Below are positions 63,579 to 64,000 of a stretch of DNA of 64,000 nt, piece after piece. Within the stretch, counting starts at the first letter, position 1. Every line of letters starts with the position of its first letter. The position numbers and the translations under genes are program-made. The DNA is taken from NCBI GenBank assembly GCA_029262895.1, contig JAJCYM010000074.1:62001-126000 (forward strand). The letters are read 5' to 3'. Source of the DNA: Roseivirga sp. (lineage in GTDB: Bacteria > Bacteroidota > Bacteroidia > Cytophagales > Cyclobacteriaceae). The notes under the pieces were generated by a model. The model was given only the letters and a program-made list of their open reading frames with translations, made no database searches and was not told where the DNA came from.

Positions 63579-64000
63579 TGGAGGAATCACAAAAAAAGAA
63601 AATTGCAATTTTAGGTTCAACCGGTTCCATTGGAACTCAGGCACTTGAGGTAATTGCGTCCCATCCGGAGAAGTTTCAGGTGGAGGTGTTGACAGCTCAA
63701 AACAATTATGAGTTGCTCATAAACCAATCAAAGATATTCAAGCCAAATGCCGTGGTGATCTCCAATGATGCTCACTACGACAAGGTTTTTGCTGCTCTCG
63801 ATTCATTAAATGTCAAAGTTTATTCTGGCGAGAACGCCTTAAGTCAGGTGGTCCAAATGGACGATATTGACCTTGTATTGACTGCACTTGTTGGCTATGC
63901 AGGGTTACGACCTACCCTTAGCGCTATAGAGAGCGGTAAGAATATAGCCTTGGCCAATAAAGAGACATTGGTTGTGGCAGGGGAGTTAGTTACGAACCTG
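63578..64000 (+). CDS. dxr: 1-deoxy-D-xylulose 5-phosphate reductoisomerase (5' part, runs off the right edge)
   Basis: The first 141 codons of a MEP-pathway enzyme that makes 2-C-methyl-D-erythritol 4-phosphate for isoprenoid synthesis. The NADPH-binding motif KKIAILGSTGSIGTQALEVI is at residues 7-26. Later DLVLTALVGYAGLRPTL and the IALANKETLVVAG segment, conserved in DXR, are visible. The start is GTG, whose first base is the last base of the upstream TAG. The C-terminal two thirds lie beyond the window. Confidence 0.93.
   Translation, partial: MEESQKKKIAILGSTGSIGTQALEVIASHPEKFQVEVLTAQNNYELLINQSKIFKPNAVVISNDAHYDKVFAALDSLNVKVYSGENALSQVVQMDDIDLVLTALVGYAGLRPTLSAIESGKNIALANKETLVVAGELVTNL

Overview
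The window looks like a chromosomal segment of a marine, glycan-degrading member of the Bacteroidota, probably Cytophagales-like. The lineage is inferred from a very high load of lipoproteins (short hydrophobic leader ending in a Cys), few Shine-Dalgarno sequences, GH29/GH95/GH20/S1-sulfatase content, a SusC-plug-like protein, and REP-like intergenic repeats. No rRNA, tRNA, CRISPR array, transposase or prophage was seen.

Layout. (1) 1-10525: a plus-strand block of five S1 sulfatases (the first only as a C-terminus), a GH33-type sialidase and a PhoD-type phosphoesterase with a lectin-like N-terminus. Nearly all are exported. (2) 10787-22029: a mixed region with a plug-like secreted protein, a kelch protein, an ECF sigma factor with a membrane partner, a serine hydrolase, a fatty-acid desaturase, a pyrimidine-dimer glycosylase-like protein, a TPR/adenylate cyclase, a large unknown protein and an SRPBCC protein. 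(3) 22056-41154: an AraC regulator diverging from a long plus-strand fucose operon. (4) 41486-42724: a DEAD-box helicase flanked by two copies of a palindromic repeat. (5) 43084-50342: a second glycan operon with two multidomain GH29 fucosidases, a GH20 hexosaminidase and a phosphodiesterase. (6) 50484-55144: a three-gene 2-oxoacid:ferredoxin oxidoreductase operon. (7) 55364-64000: a fourth GH29, a GH25 lysozyme, a PIF1-like helicase, a DegP-type protease, a GH3-auxin-type protein and the start of dxr.

How it works together. Exported sulfatases and exo-glycosidases (four GH29, one GH95, one GH20, one GH33 and a candidate new hydrolase at 31785-34214) would strip a sulfated, fucose-rich glycan. 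FucP imports L-fucose and a mutarotase equilibrates its anomers. The non-phosphorylating route then runs through L-fucose dehydrogenase, fuconolactonase, fuconate dehydratase, 2-keto-3-deoxyfuconate dehydrogenase and a diketo-deoxyfuconate hydrolase to pyruvate plus L-lactate. An FMN-dependent L-lactate dehydrogenase ends the operon and yields a second pyruvate. A five-domain ThuA/PQQ-dehydrogenase/PKD/cytochrome c/CBM lipoprotein in the same operon suggests an additional periplasmic oxidation step. The AraC regulator is the likely fucose switch: an identical 13-bp motif occurs in its intergenic region and upstream of the second fucosidase operon at 43084.

The most interesting items are the five-domain oxidase, the orphan 809-aa hydrolase candidate, three phosphoesterases embedded in the fucosidase/sulfatase operons, the shared 13-mer, and the palindromic repeats with compensatory stem changes. 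All names are from reading motifs by eye; no database search was run.
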